The notes under the pieces were generated by a model. The model was given only the letters and a program-made list of their open reading frames with translations, made no database searches and had not been told where the DNA came from. Source: Gemmata palustris (GTDB lineage Bacteria > Planctomycetota > Planctomycetia > Gemmatales > Gemmataceae). From it: 64,000 bases of DNA. This document shows positions 34,795 to 44,257 of this stretch, piece by piece; positions within the stretch are counted from its first letter, which is position 1; each line of letters starts with the position of its first letter. The position numbers were made by a program, and so were the translations under genes. Location: contig NZ_JAGKQQ010000001.1 of NCBI RefSeq assembly GCF_017939745.1, positions 4,960,001-5,024,000 of the forward strand, written 5' to 3'.

Positions 34795-37404
34795 ATGAAC
34801 GCTACTGCTCTCGCGCCCGAACCGACACTCACCGGCCGCACCCGCGACGTCCTGAAGCGCGCCGGGAACCCGTTCCGCAATTACTTCGCCCGTAACCCGG
34901 ATGATGAGGTGTGCGCGCGGTTCCACGTGCCGGAACTGTTCGCGGCCGAGCGCGACCTGCTGCACGCGATCATCGACCTGTACCGCTACGACCCGCAGAC
35001 GCACAGCGAGGTCGTGCCCATTCTGGGGAACAAGGGCGCGGGGAAGACGCACCTGCTCCACAGCATCAAGCACGGCATGGGCGGCCAGTGGCAACTGCTC
35101 GTCACGCCGGGCGTGTACCAGCGCGATTCGGACTTCCTCGAATACCTGCTGTTCCAGATCATCGACACGCTCCTCGGCGGCGGGAAGCAGAAGGGCGTGC
35201 GCCCCCTCGAGTTCGTGGGCGACCAGCTCGTTCGGCGCCAGCTCGGTGTCGCCCTTCGTGAACTGTCCGACGAGGAGAAGGTCGAACTGTTCCCGCCCCC
35301 GGGGTTGGGTCGGTGGGCGCGCCGACTCGGTCTGGGCACGCAGCAGGCCCGCGAGCGCGCCGAGTGGCTCGCGGAGAACCTGAGCGGGTACTCGAACTTC
35401 GCCCGGATGCCCACGCCGGTTTCTCAGGCGCTCACCGATGCGGGGCTGACGCCGCAGAAGGCGTTCGATCTCGTTTGCACGCACGTCCAGAAGAACGAAT
35501 CGCACAACGCGGCCGGGCTCATGCGCCGGCACATCTTCCAGGGGTTCGCGAAGGCGGCCCTCCTGCGCGACGAGAGCGACCTCGCGAACTTCCTCACTTA
35601 CGGGTTCGCGGAACTCGAGTTCCACGTCCGCCCCACGCGGCAAGACCTCGTGCTCGCGCTCTTCAAGGTGCTGACGGAAGTGTTCCGCAGCCTGAAGACG
35701 CCGGTGGTGGTCGCGTTCGATCAGCTCGAGGACCTGCTCCTCGCGCGCCGAACGGACGATGCGCACCGCACCGCGGAAGCGTTCTTCGCGGGCATCGTTC
35801 AAGTGATGCACCAGATCGACGGTTTGTGCTTCCTGATCTTCGCCGAGCGCGGGTTGTGGAACCGCTTCGTGCCCTCGCTGGACGGCTACATTCAGGACCG
35901 GCTGAACAACCCGGTTCACGTTCCGAAGCACGGCACCGTGAAGGCCATTCGGCTCGAGGCGCCGCCCGCGGATCTCGTGCGCCGGGTCGTTGAAGCGCGC
36001 CTGCGCACGTGCTTGAGTGAACTCCCGGCCGGCGAATCCGTGTCGGAAATCTTCCCGTTCGTGGACGAGCAGATCACGCGCATCGCGCGCACCGAGCCGA
36101 CACTCCGCGACATGCTCCAGCAGTTCCGCCACCTGTTCGACCACGTGGTGTACGGCCCGGATGACGCCCACGCACCGGTGGCCCGGGTTCCCGAATCGGT
36201 CAAGGTGGAGCCCGGTAAGCCGGCCCCCGAGCCCGAACTCCCCGCGAGCCGCTTCGACGTGGCGGCGGAAATCGCCACGCTGCCGGAGTTGCCTCCCGCT
36301 CCGATCATCGAACCCCAATTGCCGGAACTGCCCGTTTCGTATGACCCCGTGAGCCGGATCGCGGCGCTGCTCGGGCGCGACGAAGACGATGCGCCCACTC
36401 CGCTCCCGACGCTGACGATCAAGCACGTGGAGGTGATCGAAACGCCGGCCGAAGCCCCCGCGGAAGAGCCGCCGGTGGCGGAAGCCGGGCCGCCCGCGCC
36501 GCTCCTCATGCTCCCGCCGGCGGTCACCGACGACGTACCGATGGCCGTCGCAGTGGACCCGGAAGAAAGCGTCACGAGCAGCGAGCCGATTGTTGAAGAG
36601 CCGGAACCGCCCGCGCGGCCCGTCGTTCACGCTGAAGCCCCCACGGTTGTGGCAGCCGCCCCGGAGGTGCCGGCCGTGGTGCCGTTTCCGTCAGCGGTAT
36701 CCGCAAACGTACCGCCCGCCGTTGTGGTGAAGCCGGCCGTTTCGGTCGCGGCCACGGGACCGGCCGTGGCACGGGACAGCCACGCGGCACTGGTCGAACT
36801 GTGGGAGCAGGAGCAGCGCGCGGCCCGACGGAAGCTCGAACCGGAAGGCGCACTCACGGGCGCGACGCGCGAACTCCAGGCGGGGTTGGGGGCGTTCCTG
36901 AGCGTGTGCCACGAGCACGGCGTGAAGGTCGGCCCGTGGCGCCTCCAGCACGTCGTCAACGAGTGGTCCTACGGCGAGCACCCGACTTACGGTGTCGTCA
37001 CGATCGCGCACTGGGCCTGTAAGGACGCCCAGCCGTGGCGCATGGGACTGGGGCTGTTCCTCGCTCGCGGGGCCGGGAAGCCGAAAGACCTGGAAGTGAA
37101 GATCGCGGTGCTGGACACCGAGCCGGCGGTGGTCGATCTGCTCGTGCTGCTCCGCCCCGAGGACGACATCGCGACGACCGGTAAGAGCAAGACGCTGCTC
37201 CAGGACGCGGAGCGCCGCGGAAAGCACACGCGCCTGGAGCCGGTGTCGCTCGACGGCTTCGCGCAGATGTACGCCTTCCCGCGCTGGCTCGCGGCCGTGC
37301 GCGAGTCGCTCCCCGAAGGCGCGCCGCTGCCCAACCTCGCGGACATCATCCAGGAGAAGGGCGAGAAGCTGCTCGAACAGGTGTGCATGCCGGTCCAGGG
37401 CTGA
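34795..37404 (+). CDS. Large P-loop ATPase of unknown system
   Basis: An 869-residue protein starting at ATG 34795, with GGAGG at about -14. Walker A is GNKGAGKT (78-85) after a strand VVPIL. Walker B is VVVAFDQLED (Asp 309), and the next conserved block FLIFAERGLWNRFVPSLDGYIQDRL (about 350-380) fits a STAND/AAA-like sensor region. Residues 1-470 are the ATPase with a helical part (TPTVSQALTDAG... style helices and a lid). Residues 480-690 are a long Pro/Glu/Val linker. Residues 690-869 are a separate C-terminal globular domain (DSHAALVELWEQEQRAARRK, GPWRLQHVVNEWSYGEHP, LGLFLARGAGKPKDLEV). It has no membrane segment. The gene before it encodes a winged-helix-like partner, so this may be a two-component ATPase system. 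Family unknown to me. Confidence 0.75.
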   Translation: MNATALAPEPTLTGRTRDVLKRAGNPFRNYFARNPDDEVCARFHVPELFAAERDLLHAIIDLYRYDPQTHSEVVPILGNKGAGKTHLLHSIKHGMGGQWQLLVTPGVYQRDSDFLEYLLFQIIDTLLGGGKQKGVRPLEFVGDQLVRRQLGVALRELSDEEKVELFPPPGLGRWARRLGLGTQQARERAEWLAENLSGYSNFARMPTPVSQALTDAGLTPQKAFDLVCTHVQKNESHNAAGLMRRHIFQGFAKAALLRDESDLANFLTYGFAELEFHVRPTRQDLVLALFKVLTEVFRSLKTPVVVAFDQLEDLLLARRTDDAHRTAEAFFAGIVQVMHQIDGLCFLIFAERGLWNRFVPSLDGYIQDRLNNPVHVPKHGTVKAIRLEAPPADLVRRVVEARLRTCLSELPAGESVSEIFPFVDEQITRIARTEPTLRDMLQQFRHLFDHVVYGPDDAHAPVARVPESVKVEPGKPAPEPELPASRFDVAAEIATLPELPPAPIIEPQLPELPVSYDPVSRIAALLGRDEDDAPTPLPTLTIKHVEVIETPAEAPAEEPPVAEAGPPAPLLMLPPAVTDDVPMAVAVDPEESVTSSEPIVEEPEPPARPVVHAEAPTVVAAAPEVPAVVPFPSAVSANVPPAVVVKPAVSVAATGPAVARDSHAALVELWEQEQRAARRKLEPEGALTGATRELQAGLGAFLSVCHEHGVKVGPWRLQHVVNEWSYGEHPTYGVVTIAHWACKDAQPWRMGLGLFLARGAGKPKDLEVKIAVLDTEPAVVDLLVLLRPEDDIATTGKSKTLLQDAERRGKHTRLEPVSLDGFAQMYAFPRWLAAVRESLPEGAPLPNLADIIQEKGEKLLEQVCMPVQG

Positions 37405-37419
37405 GGTCCGGTGATGAAA

Positions 37420-37454
37420 CGACGGCCACGCACTATTTTGGTGCGTGGCCGTCG
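37420..37454. terminator. Bidirectional terminator hairpin
   Basis: Arms 37420-37433 and 37441-37454 are perfect over 14 bp (CGACGGCCACGCAC) around TATTTTG. It lies between the convergent ATPase (plus) and LuxR-type (minus) genes and overlaps the last codons of the latter, which encode its GDGHAPK end. Confidence 0.75.
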
Positions 37455-38266
37455 CCATTGACCCACGCGAACCCGTTGCCCCATCCCCGGCGAATCCACC
37501 GGGCGAGCAACTCGGGGCGAGTTGTCACCCCAAAGTGAGTGAAGATCACTTTGACGTACTGGTTAACGGTGTACTTGCTGATTCCCAGTCGCGCTGCAAC
37601 TTGCTTGTCCGAGTCCCCCTCTAGTAGACACCGGAGCACCTCCCGGACCCGCGGCGCGAGGGCCGCGGGCGATGGCTCCGTGAACCGGGCCAGTGCGTTA
37701 CCAACGAGCGGCGCCAGTACCGCATGAGCTTCCCGGACGAGCGCCTTGTGCCTTGTGGTGAAGTCTTTTTCTCCGGCCGCGCGCCCGAGTGTGACAGAAT
37801 TAAACTCGGTCGGCGCCCCAGGAAGTGCCCGGTAGCACTGCAGAGTGTGGTCGACACCGATTCCGAGGTGGATCACTTCATAGTATCGTGACCGGTACCA
37901 GCTCGCATCTGGTAGCAGTTCCGTGCGACTCGCACAGAGGCCGTCGTCGCGCCGGAGGCGAGCAAAGTAAGCAACCAGCATCTCCGAAAAGCTCGGATCT
38001 TCGCCGAACTCGATGAGCGCCCGTATCCACGCCCCTCGGTCGAGCCCGTTGGTCCACCCCCACTCGGTCGTACCGAGGGCGCGCGGGCGCGCCCCCAGGC
38101 ACTCTGCGAACTCGCCACCCACAATGAGATCGGCGCCCGTAAGTGCTCCGAGCCGCGCGAACCAGTGCCGGCGCCACGCGCCCGGGTCGTCACCCAGGGC
38201 GCGGCACTCGTGAACCAGTTCGTAGATGGAGCGTATGTCGCGGAGCCGAAGTGCGGAAGACGGCAT
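37433..38266 (-). CDS. LuxR-type (GerE) transcriptional regulator
   Basis: A 277-residue regulator starting at ATG 38266. The C-terminal 65 residues form a LuxR helix-turn-helix (LAPRVREVLRCLLEGDSDKQ, then VAARLGISKYTVNQYVKVIFTHFGVTTRPELLARW). Residues 1-200 have no domain that I recognise: RSIYELVHECRALGDDPGAW, then GADLIVGGEFAECLG and a Trp-rich stretch (TTEWGWTNGLDRGAW). The region could be a ligand-binding GAF/PAS-like domain. No membrane segment. The target is unknown; the surface protein at 38424 is divergently transcribed and shares a 157-bp intergenic region, so it may be controlled by it. Confidence 0.85.
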   Translation of the reverse strand: MPSSALRLRDIRSIYELVHECRALGDDPGAWRRHWFARLGALTGADLIVGGEFAECLGARPRALGTTEWGWTNGLDRGAWIRALIEFGEDPSFSEMLVAYFARLRRDDGLCASRTELLPDASWYRSRYYEVIHLGIGVDHTLQCYRALPGAPTEFNSVTLGRAAGEKDFTTRHKALVREAHAVLAPLVGNALARFTEPSPAALAPRVREVLRCLLEGDSDKQVAARLGISKYTVNQYVKVIFTHFGVTTRPELLARWIRRGWGNGFAWVNGDGHAPK

Positions 38267-38423
38267 GATTCACCTGGGCGCGGGTGATGGGGCAATCCCT
38301 AATTTAAGTGACTCACGCAAATACGGAAACGCAATTACTGTCTCCTAAGTTCTGTCGGCCCAGTTCGGCGGTCGAAGCGACCGATCGAAAGACACGCCCT
38401 GATTCAGGATCGGAGACTGAGAG

Positions 38424-39428
38424 ATGAAGGTGCGCACTTTGCGTTACTTCCCGCGTTCCCGGCTCGTCGTCTTGGCACTTGTTTGCGCGCTCAGTGGTGC
38501 GACCGCAGGCCGTGCTCGTGCGGCGTACATCCACTCCTACGCGAGCGGATTCGTTAACGCGAGCCCGGGGACTGCTGCGGGAAGTGGGAATTACAGCAAT
38601 TCACTCACGGCGGAGGGGCAGCTCACCCTCATTTCAGGGTTGCTCCAGGCGTCTGAATGGAGTGGCTACTCGAACAACGGCGACGCTCCTCGCGGCACCC
38701 GCGCCGAAGGTAAAATTTTCGGCGCCGTCGCTCCCCTGGCGGACCGGCTGTTCTCGCTTGGCGCGTACTCTTACGGGTACGATAATGATTTCTACTTCGA
38801 CGCCGGGGCGTACACCGCCATCTCGCTCGGGTTCCGTGACATCATCCGGTACGGCGGCTCGAACCCACCGCCCGTTTTGACGCTGACCTTCCGAGCAGAC
38901 GGGCTCATGAGCTTCTCGCCCTACAATGTGAACACCTCGAACGGCACATCCGGGGTCGAATTCGGTTACCAGTTTTCCGCGTTTGATAATCTGTCTGGGT
39001 TTTTACCCGGATCGAGCAATCCGCCGCAAACGCGAACGAACATTGGCTGGCCCGGGAGCGCAGCCCCGACGGAAAAAGCAGTCGATATGACTTTTAGCCA
39101 CGATCTCAATTACAACCCGGAGATTGGCGGTTACGCATTCAACTTGAACGTCTACACGACCACTTCGGTCTTCGCTTGGAACCGCGAGGGGCGCGCGGAT
39201 TCCGATTTCTCGCACACCGTGGCTCTAAAAGGTGTCGCACTCGGTGGCGGCCAAGCCGTTGATCCGCGGTTACTGACATTCGACTCTGGGTTGAGCTTGT
39301 CCCCACAAGTGAACCCGACCCCCGAGCCGAGCAGCCTCGTGCTTCTGGCGACCGGCGCCGGTTTCTTGCCGGCGCTGCTCAGAAAGCGGCTACGGAAGAT
39401 GGCACCGGCCCCAACGCTCGCGTCCTGA
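38424..39428 (+). CDS. PEP-CTERM sorting-signal protein
   Basis: A 334-residue secreted protein starting at ATG 38424. A signal peptide (about 14-34, SRLVVLALVCALSGATAGRA) opens it. The body is Gly/Ser/Tyr/Asn-rich beta structure (AEGKIFGAVAPLADRLFSLG, SLGFRDIIRYGG). The C-terminus has the PEP-CTERM pattern: PTPEP, then SSLVLLATGAGFLPALL and a basic end RKRLRK. Such proteins are processed by an exosortase, which is not in this window. The body has no recognised domain. It is followed by another secreted protein, 76 bp away. It is next to a divergent LuxR-type regulator. Confidence 0.88.
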   Translation: MKVRTLRYFPRSRLVVLALVCALSGATAGRARAAYIHSYASGFVNASPGTAAGSGNYSNSLTAEGQLTLISGLLQASEWSGYSNNGDAPRGTRAEGKIFGAVAPLADRLFSLGAYSYGYDNDFYFDAGAYTAISLGFRDIIRYGGSNPPPVLTLTFRADGLMSFSPYNVNTSNGTSGVEFGYQFSAFDNLSGFLPGSSNPPQTRTNIGWPGSAAPTEKAVDMTFSHDLNYNPEIGGYAFNLNVYTTTSVFAWNREGRADSDFSHTVALKGVALGGGQAVDPRLLTFDSGLSLSPQVNPTPEPSSLVLLATGAGFLPALLRKRLRKMAPAPTLAS

Positions 39429-39504
39429 TTCCGTGATCGATCCTCTGTGGCCACACGTGTCATCACTGTCGCAGTAGATCCCACTTGTCCCAAGGAAATT
39501 TGTC

Positions 39505-40059
39505 ATGCGCACGTTCATCTCACCCCGGTTGCTCGCACTATGTGGCACCTACTTGTTTTTGCTCGGTGCGCCCGGATCGATTCGCGCGGCCGACTACGAT
39601 TTCGTCGGGGCCGCCGTCTTCACGAACATCCAGAACGGTCTGGGGCGCGGTCAAGACGTTCCGTACTACGGCATCGGAACGAGCGATCGGACCGGCCCAA
39701 ACCTGCAAACCGGTAGCATCCGGCCGACATCTGCCCCCGCGCCGGTCGGACCGGCGACGTTACAGTTCACGGGCGAGGTCGGCGCACACCCGCTGCTCCC
39801 CTTCGGGCCGAAAATTCACATCATCTCCACTGCGGACGGCCAGATCGTGTGTACGTGGAAGGCGACGTTCACGATCCAGTTCGTTAGTGCAACGGACGTG
39901 ATCTTCAGTGGGGATGGTGAATTTACAGTCACCGGCGGGACCGGGAAGTACAAGAAAGCAACGGGCAAGTTTCGCACGCTGTTCGCAACAGGTCCAATTC
40001 CACTGACCAGCGATAGTGCCGTTGCGGGCGTTACGCAAAACGGAAAGATCAAGCGTTAG
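39505..40059 (+). CDS. Secreted beta-barrel-like protein
   Basis: A 184-residue product with a signal peptide (MRTFISPRLLALCGTYLFLLGAPGSIRA) and AAGGAA before the ATG. The mature part is beta-rich (YDFVGAAVFTNIQNGLGRGQ, ATLQFTGEVGAHPLLPFGPKIHI, FTIQFVSATDVIFSGDGEFTVTGGTGKYKKATGKF). The GDGEFTVTGGTGKYKKATG run recalls the allene-oxide-cyclase-like barrel/DUF3224-type folds, but I am not sure of this. Co-directional with the PEP-CTERM gene and 76 bp behind it, so perhaps in the same unit. Confidence 0.7.
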   Translation: MRTFISPRLLALCGTYLFLLGAPGSIRAADYDFVGAAVFTNIQNGLGRGQDVPYYGIGTSDRTGPNLQTGSIRPTSAPAPVGPATLQFTGEVGAHPLLPFGPKIHIISTADGQIVCTWKATFTIQFVSATDVIFSGDGEFTVTGGTGKYKKATGKFRTLFATGPIPLTSDSAVAGVTQNGKIKR

Positions 40060-40449
40060 GCCCGAGATCCGGTGAACGGCCGGGGCTGCGACTTGTTCGC
40101 CCCGGTTGCGTTACGCGGTCGCGAAATGGCAATTTCGTTCCCCTTCCACTTGCCCCCTTCGACGAACACGAACGTGCGCGCCAGGGGCGTGCAACTGCGC
40201 TCAAAGCGCCTACATGAAAGCGCACTTGCCACTCGCACTGTGAGGTAACTACGCCCCGCTTGAGGAGCGCGAACAGGCCCTCATTGGTTCATTGGACTCG
40301 CGCCGAGAGATGCCCGTCGCGTTCCTCGCGCTTGTCACATTCGTTGTGTCCGTTGTTCAAAGCACCTCTGATCGATCACGGAACCGAGTTGAGTGCGTCG
40401 CCGCGGAAACTATAACACCTTCCGCGAACGGTTCCCTCTATGGTGATCG
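40060..40449. other. Gene-free region of about 390 bp
   Basis: It precedes folC. No strong repeat, hairpin or gene is seen. The folC promoter should lie here. The ATG of folC has only a weak ribosome-binding site. Confidence 0.4.
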
Positions 40450-41769
40450 ATGACCTACGACGAGGCCATTTCATTCTGGTACGGGCGCATCAACTACGAG
40501 GTGCGGTCGGCGGGGCCGCTCGACCTCAAGTTGGAGCGCATGCACGCGCTCCTTCGGCGCCTGGGCGACCCGCAGGACCGACTGCGCCTGGTTCACGTCA
40601 CCGGGACGAAGGGGAAGGGCTCGACGTGCGCGATGCTCGCGTCCGTGCTGCGCGCGGCGGGCTACCGGGTCGGGTTGTTTACATCTCCGCACCTCGAGTA
40701 CGTCGAAGAGCGGATGCAAGTTGACGGCGTACCCATTTCGCACGCGGAACTGGCCGCCCGCATGGAAGAAGTCGCACCCGCGGTGCGCGCGATGGAAGAG
40801 GAAACAACGCTTCCCTCGCCCACGTTCTTCGAGATCGGCACCGCCCTCGGGTTCTTGCACTTCGTGCGCCGACGGGTCGATATCGCGATTCTCGAAGTCG
40901 GGCTCGGCGGGCGGTTCGACAGCACGAACGTGTGTCAGCCGCTCGTGTCGGTCGTCACGAACATCGGGTTCGATCACACGGCCCAACTCGGTAACACGCT
41001 CGAAGCGATCGCATACCAGAAGGCCGGCATCATCAAGCGCCGCGTGCCCGTTGTGAGTGGCGTGACGCAACCGGAGCCGCGTGCGGTGATTCGCGAGGTG
41101 GCTGCGGAGATGGCCGCCCCGTTGTGGGAAGTGGGAGAACCTCCCCCCCCGGCCCCGCGAGAAGCTCCGCGGACAGGGCCGGAGAGCAAGGCGAGGGGGG
41201 ACGGGGGGGGAGGCTCTTCTCTCGGGCTTCTTGGAGCGCACCAAGTTCAGAACGCGACCATTGCGGTCGCTGTCATTGACCGACTTCGCGACGCCGGAAT
41301 GCGTATCCCGGAAGTAGCGATCGCGCGCGGGTTGGCAGAAGTGAAATGGCCGGCGCGCATTGAAGTGATCCGCGAGCGCCCCGCCATTATCCTCGATACG
41401 GCGCACAACGTGCCGAGCGCGGAAGCGCTGGTAAACACGCTCCGCGCCGCGTTCCCGCAAAGCGGCACGAAGAGGGTCGTGTTCGCAGTGTCATCCGACA
41501 AACAGTTCGCAGACATCCTTCGCGTTCTGGCGGACTACTTCGATCACTTCCACTTAACGAAGTACGGTAACAATCCCCGGGGCGTGTCGCCGGAGAAGTT
41601 GGCCGCGACACTCGCCGCGGTCGCGCCGGGCAAACCGTTCAGCGCCCACGCGACCGCTTCCGATGCGTGGAACGCGGCCCGGTCCGCAACGACCGAGAGC
41701 GATTTGGTGTGCGTCACGGGGTCCGTTTTTTTGGCCGGCGAATTGCGCCCCGCACTGACGGACATTTAG
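40450..41769 (+). CDS. folC: Folylpolyglutamate synthase / dihydrofolate synthase
   Basis: A 439-residue ATP-dependent ligase that adds glutamate to (dihydro)folates. The P-loop is VTGTKGKGST (50-59), followed by TSPHLEYVEERMQVDGVPIS, the folate-binding SPHL block, then ILEVGLGGRFDSTNV and GFDHTAQLGNTLEAIAYQKAGIIK. The C-terminal domain holds ILDTAHNVPSAEAL and VTGSVFLAGELRPAL. Length would be normal apart from residues about 229-257, a GC-rich insert (PPPPAPREAPRTGPESKARG) encoded by a palindromic element at 41137-41218 that replaces a surface loop just before LGLLGAHQVQNATIAVAV. The enzyme is probably still active, because all core blocks are intact. Confidence 0.95.
   Translation: MTYDEAISFWYGRINYEVRSAGPLDLKLERMHALLRRLGDPQDRLRLVHVTGTKGKGSTCAMLASVLRAAGYRVGLFTSPHLEYVEERMQVDGVPISHAELAARMEEVAPAVRAMEEETTLPSPTFFEIGTALGFLHFVRRRVDIAILEVGLGGRFDSTNVCQPLVSVVTNIGFDHTAQLGNTLEAIAYQKAGIIKRRVPVVSGVTQPEPRAVIREVAAEMAAPLWEVGEPPPPAPREAPRTGPESKARGDGGGGSSLGLLGAHQVQNATIAVAVIDRLRDAGMRIPEVAIARGLAEVKWPARIEVIRERPAIILDTAHNVPSAEALVNTLRAAFPQSGTKRVVFAVSSDKQFADILRVLADYFDHFHLTKYGNNPRGVSPEKLAATLAAVAPGKPFSAHATASDAWNAARSATTESDLVCVTGSVFLAGELRPALTDI
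41137..41218. repeat. GC-rich palindromic element in frame inside folC
   Basis: The element begins GAACCTCCCCCCCCGG and ends with its near-complement ACGGGGGGGGAGGCTC, with CCGCGGACAGGGCCGG between. It lies in the reading frame and adds about 27 residues. Its right end (GGGGAGG, CTCTTC, then a TCG-GGCTT run) resembles bases 52474-52501 in the NAD fusion gene. Confidence 0.65.
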
Positions 41770-41963
41770 TCGTCTTATCGTGTCGGAGTTATCGGCGCGC
41801 AACTTCTGCCCCCGTGTCCCCCGTGCGTTGATTTTCCCCCGAGCGCGTTGTAAAGTTTTGAGTCTCGCAACTTGCTGTTCACCCATTCTCTTTCTCGCCC
41901 CAAACTTTGCCCGCGTTCGTTCGCCAATTTCGCCTAATTCTCCTTCGCCGAGAGGTAAGCTTT

Positions 41964-44219
41964 TTGCGCACGAAAACACATCCTTCCACCCGTCTCGGGG
42001 TGGAGTGGCTCGAGGAACGCGCGGTTCCGGCCGCATTTTTTGTCGCAATCAACGGATCGGACTCGGCCGCCGGAACCGCCGCCAGTCCGTGGAAGACCCT
42101 TCAGCACGCGGCCGATGTCGTTCGGGCCGGGGACACGGTCACGGTCAAAGCGGGAAGTTACGCGGGGTTCAATCTGAACACCGATGGCACGGCCGCGTCC
42201 CGGATCACCTTCACCGGTGAGGCCGGCGCGAAGATTACCAGCCGGAACCCCACGACTGCGGACGGGATCAACCTCGAAGGTGCCGACTACATCACCATCC
42301 AGGGGTTCAGCATCAGTGGCGCGGGGCGGGCGGGGATTCGCTCGGTCACGAACCACGATGTCGTCATTCGCAACAATAACTGCGACAGTAACGCTCGATG
42401 GGGGATCTTCACCGGATTCAGTGACAACCTCACGATCGAGAACAACGTCACGTCGCGCTCGGCCCAGGAGCACGGCATCTACGTGTCCAACAGTGGCGAC
42501 AACCCGGTCATCCGCGGGAACGTCGCGTGGGGGAACAAGGGCGCCGGCATCCACATGAACGGGGACGTCAGCCAGGGCGGGGACGGGATCATCTCGAACG
42601 CCCTGGTCGAGAACAACGTCTTGTACAGCAACGGGACCGGGGGCGGATCGGCGATTAACGCCGACGGGGTGCAGAACTCCGTGTTCCGCAACAACCTGAT
42701 CTACAACGCCCTCGCCGCCGGTATCACCCTGTTCCGGCAGGACGGGGGTGGGGCGTCCAGCGGGAACTTGGTGGAGAACAACACCGTTCTCGTCGCGTCG
42801 ACCGGGCGGTGGGCGCTGAACATTGCCAACGGGAGCACGAACAACACCGTTCGGAACAACATCCTTTACAGCGCGCAATCGTTCCGCGGGGCGATCTCGA
42901 TTTCCGCGGACAGCCTGTCCGGGTTCGTGAGCGATTACAACCTCACCGAGAACGTCTTCTCGGTCGACGGTGGCAACACCGCCCTCTCTCTGACCCAGTG
43001 GCGCGCCGCGACCGGGCGGGACGCACACTCGTTCACCACAGCAGACCCGAATTCGCTGTTCGTAAACCCCTCGGCGGGCGATTACCACCTCAACGCGACG
43101 AGCGCCGCGGTCGATAAGGGCACGACCACCGGCGCGCCTCCGACCGACGCCGAAGGAACGCCGCGACCGAGTGGCGGTGGCGTGGACATCGGGTACGACG
43201 AACTCGCAACCAGTCCCCCCCCTCCTCCGCCGCCCCCGGCCTCACCTCCGCCTCCCCCACCCGTAACAGGGCAACCGTTCGCGGTCGGGACGAACGGAGG
43301 AACGGTGGCCGAGGTCACGATGTACAACGCGGATCGCACCGTGCGGTTTACTGCGACCCCGTTCGGTAGTACGTACACCGGTGAGGCCCGAGTCGCAGTC
43401 GGGGACGTGACCGGGGACGGGATCGCCGACATCGTCGTCGGGTCAAATGGGCTGATGAACGCGCAGATGGTGATCGTCGACGGGGCGACGGGGAAGGTCC
43501 GCCCCGAGCAATTCCTCGCGACAAACCATTATTACGGCGCTCTGTCGGTAGCAGTCGGGGACGTGACCGGGGACGGGATCGCCGACATCGCCGTGGGAAC
43601 CACCGGAGACCGGGCCGTGCGGGTGTACCGCGGTGGCGACTACGCGAAGTTAACAGAATTTTCGGCCGGTCCTTCAACGGGTTACTGGGGCCAAACCCAG
43701 GTCGCCCTCGGCGATCTCAACGGCGACGGCAAGGCCGATCTCGTGGTCTCTTCGCTATACTCGACGGGAATAACCGTTTCAGGGTTCACCGGTACATCGC
43801 TCCGCGCGGGGAGCACCCCGGCCGCGCTGTTCAGCACCTTCTCGCCGGGTGCGGAGGTATCCGGGAAGGGGGTGTCCCTCACTATCGGGGACGTGAACGC
43901 CGATGGGTACGGGGATCTCATTCTCGGTGCCGGGGCGTGGGGCAATGGGCGCGTGGCCGTGTACTCGGGCAAATCACTTGTGCAAGCGAACAGCAAAGTG
44001 GTACTCGCCAATTTCTCGCCCTCGGGTGCCGTTGGTTCGGCGGGGATCCGGGTGGCCGTGCGCGACATCAACGGCGACGGGAAGCTCGACATCGTCACGT
44101 CGTCGGGTGAACAAGTGACGGCTTACAACGGGAGCAGCCTCCCCGTGACCGGGCTCCCGCCGGGTCTGTTTGCCTTCGACCCGGACACAACTGTTGCCGG
44201 TGGTGTTTGGATCGGGTGA
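41964..44219 (+). CDS. Surface beta-helix protein with FG-GAP repeats and LExRxVP motif
   Basis: A 751-residue exported protein. I chose TTG 41964 (LRTKTHPSTRLGVEWLEERAVPA) with AGAGGT ahead; the first ATG-like frame would add 19 residues. The LxxLExRxVPA motif at the start (residues about 10-20) marks planctomycete extracellular proteins. Residues about 22-400 form a right-handed parallel beta-helix (repeats such as NLIYNALAAGITLFRQDGGGA). A Pro-rich linker (PPPPPPPASPPPPPP) lies near residue 415. Residues 430-751 hold FG-GAP/VCBS-like repeats with Ca-binding loops (VAVGDVTGDGIADIVVG, VALGDLNGDGKADLVV, LTIGDVNADGYGDLIL, VAVRDINGDGKLDIVT). A terminator follows. Confidence 0.88.
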   Translation: MRTKTHPSTRLGVEWLEERAVPAAFFVAINGSDSAAGTAASPWKTLQHAADVVRAGDTVTVKAGSYAGFNLNTDGTAASRITFTGEAGAKITSRNPTTADGINLEGADYITIQGFSISGAGRAGIRSVTNHDVVIRNNNCDSNARWGIFTGFSDNLTIENNVTSRSAQEHGIYVSNSGDNPVIRGNVAWGNKGAGIHMNGDVSQGGDGIISNALVENNVLYSNGTGGGSAINADGVQNSVFRNNLIYNALAAGITLFRQDGGGASSGNLVENNTVLVASTGRWALNIANGSTNNTVRNNILYSAQSFRGAISISADSLSGFVSDYNLTENVFSVDGGNTALSLTQWRAATGRDAHSFTTADPNSLFVNPSAGDYHLNATSAAVDKGTTTGAPPTDAEGTPRPSGGGVDIGYDELATSPPPPPPPPASPPPPPPVTGQPFAVGTNGGTVAEVTMYNADRTVRFTATPFGSTYTGEARVAVGDVTGDGIADIVVGSNGLMNAQMVIVDGATGKVRPEQFLATNHYYGALSVAVGDVTGDGIADIAVGTTGDRAVRVYRGGDYAKLTEFSAGPSTGYWGQTQVALGDLNGDGKADLVVSSLYSTGITVSGFTGTSLRAGSTPAALFSTFSPGAEVSGKGVSLTIGDVNADGYGDLILGAGAWGNGRVAVYSGKSLVQANSKVVLANFSPSGAVGSAGIRVAVRDINGDGKLDIVTSSGEQVTAYNGSSLPVTGLPPGLFAFDPDTTVAGGVWIG

Positions 44220-44257
44220 TCCGGAACTTCACGGACGCGACTACTAAAAACCGCTCG

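Noticed and set aside
34789..36630. 613-residue minus-strand open frame opposite the large ATPase
   Set aside because: Shadow frame; Walker motifs are only in the plus frame.
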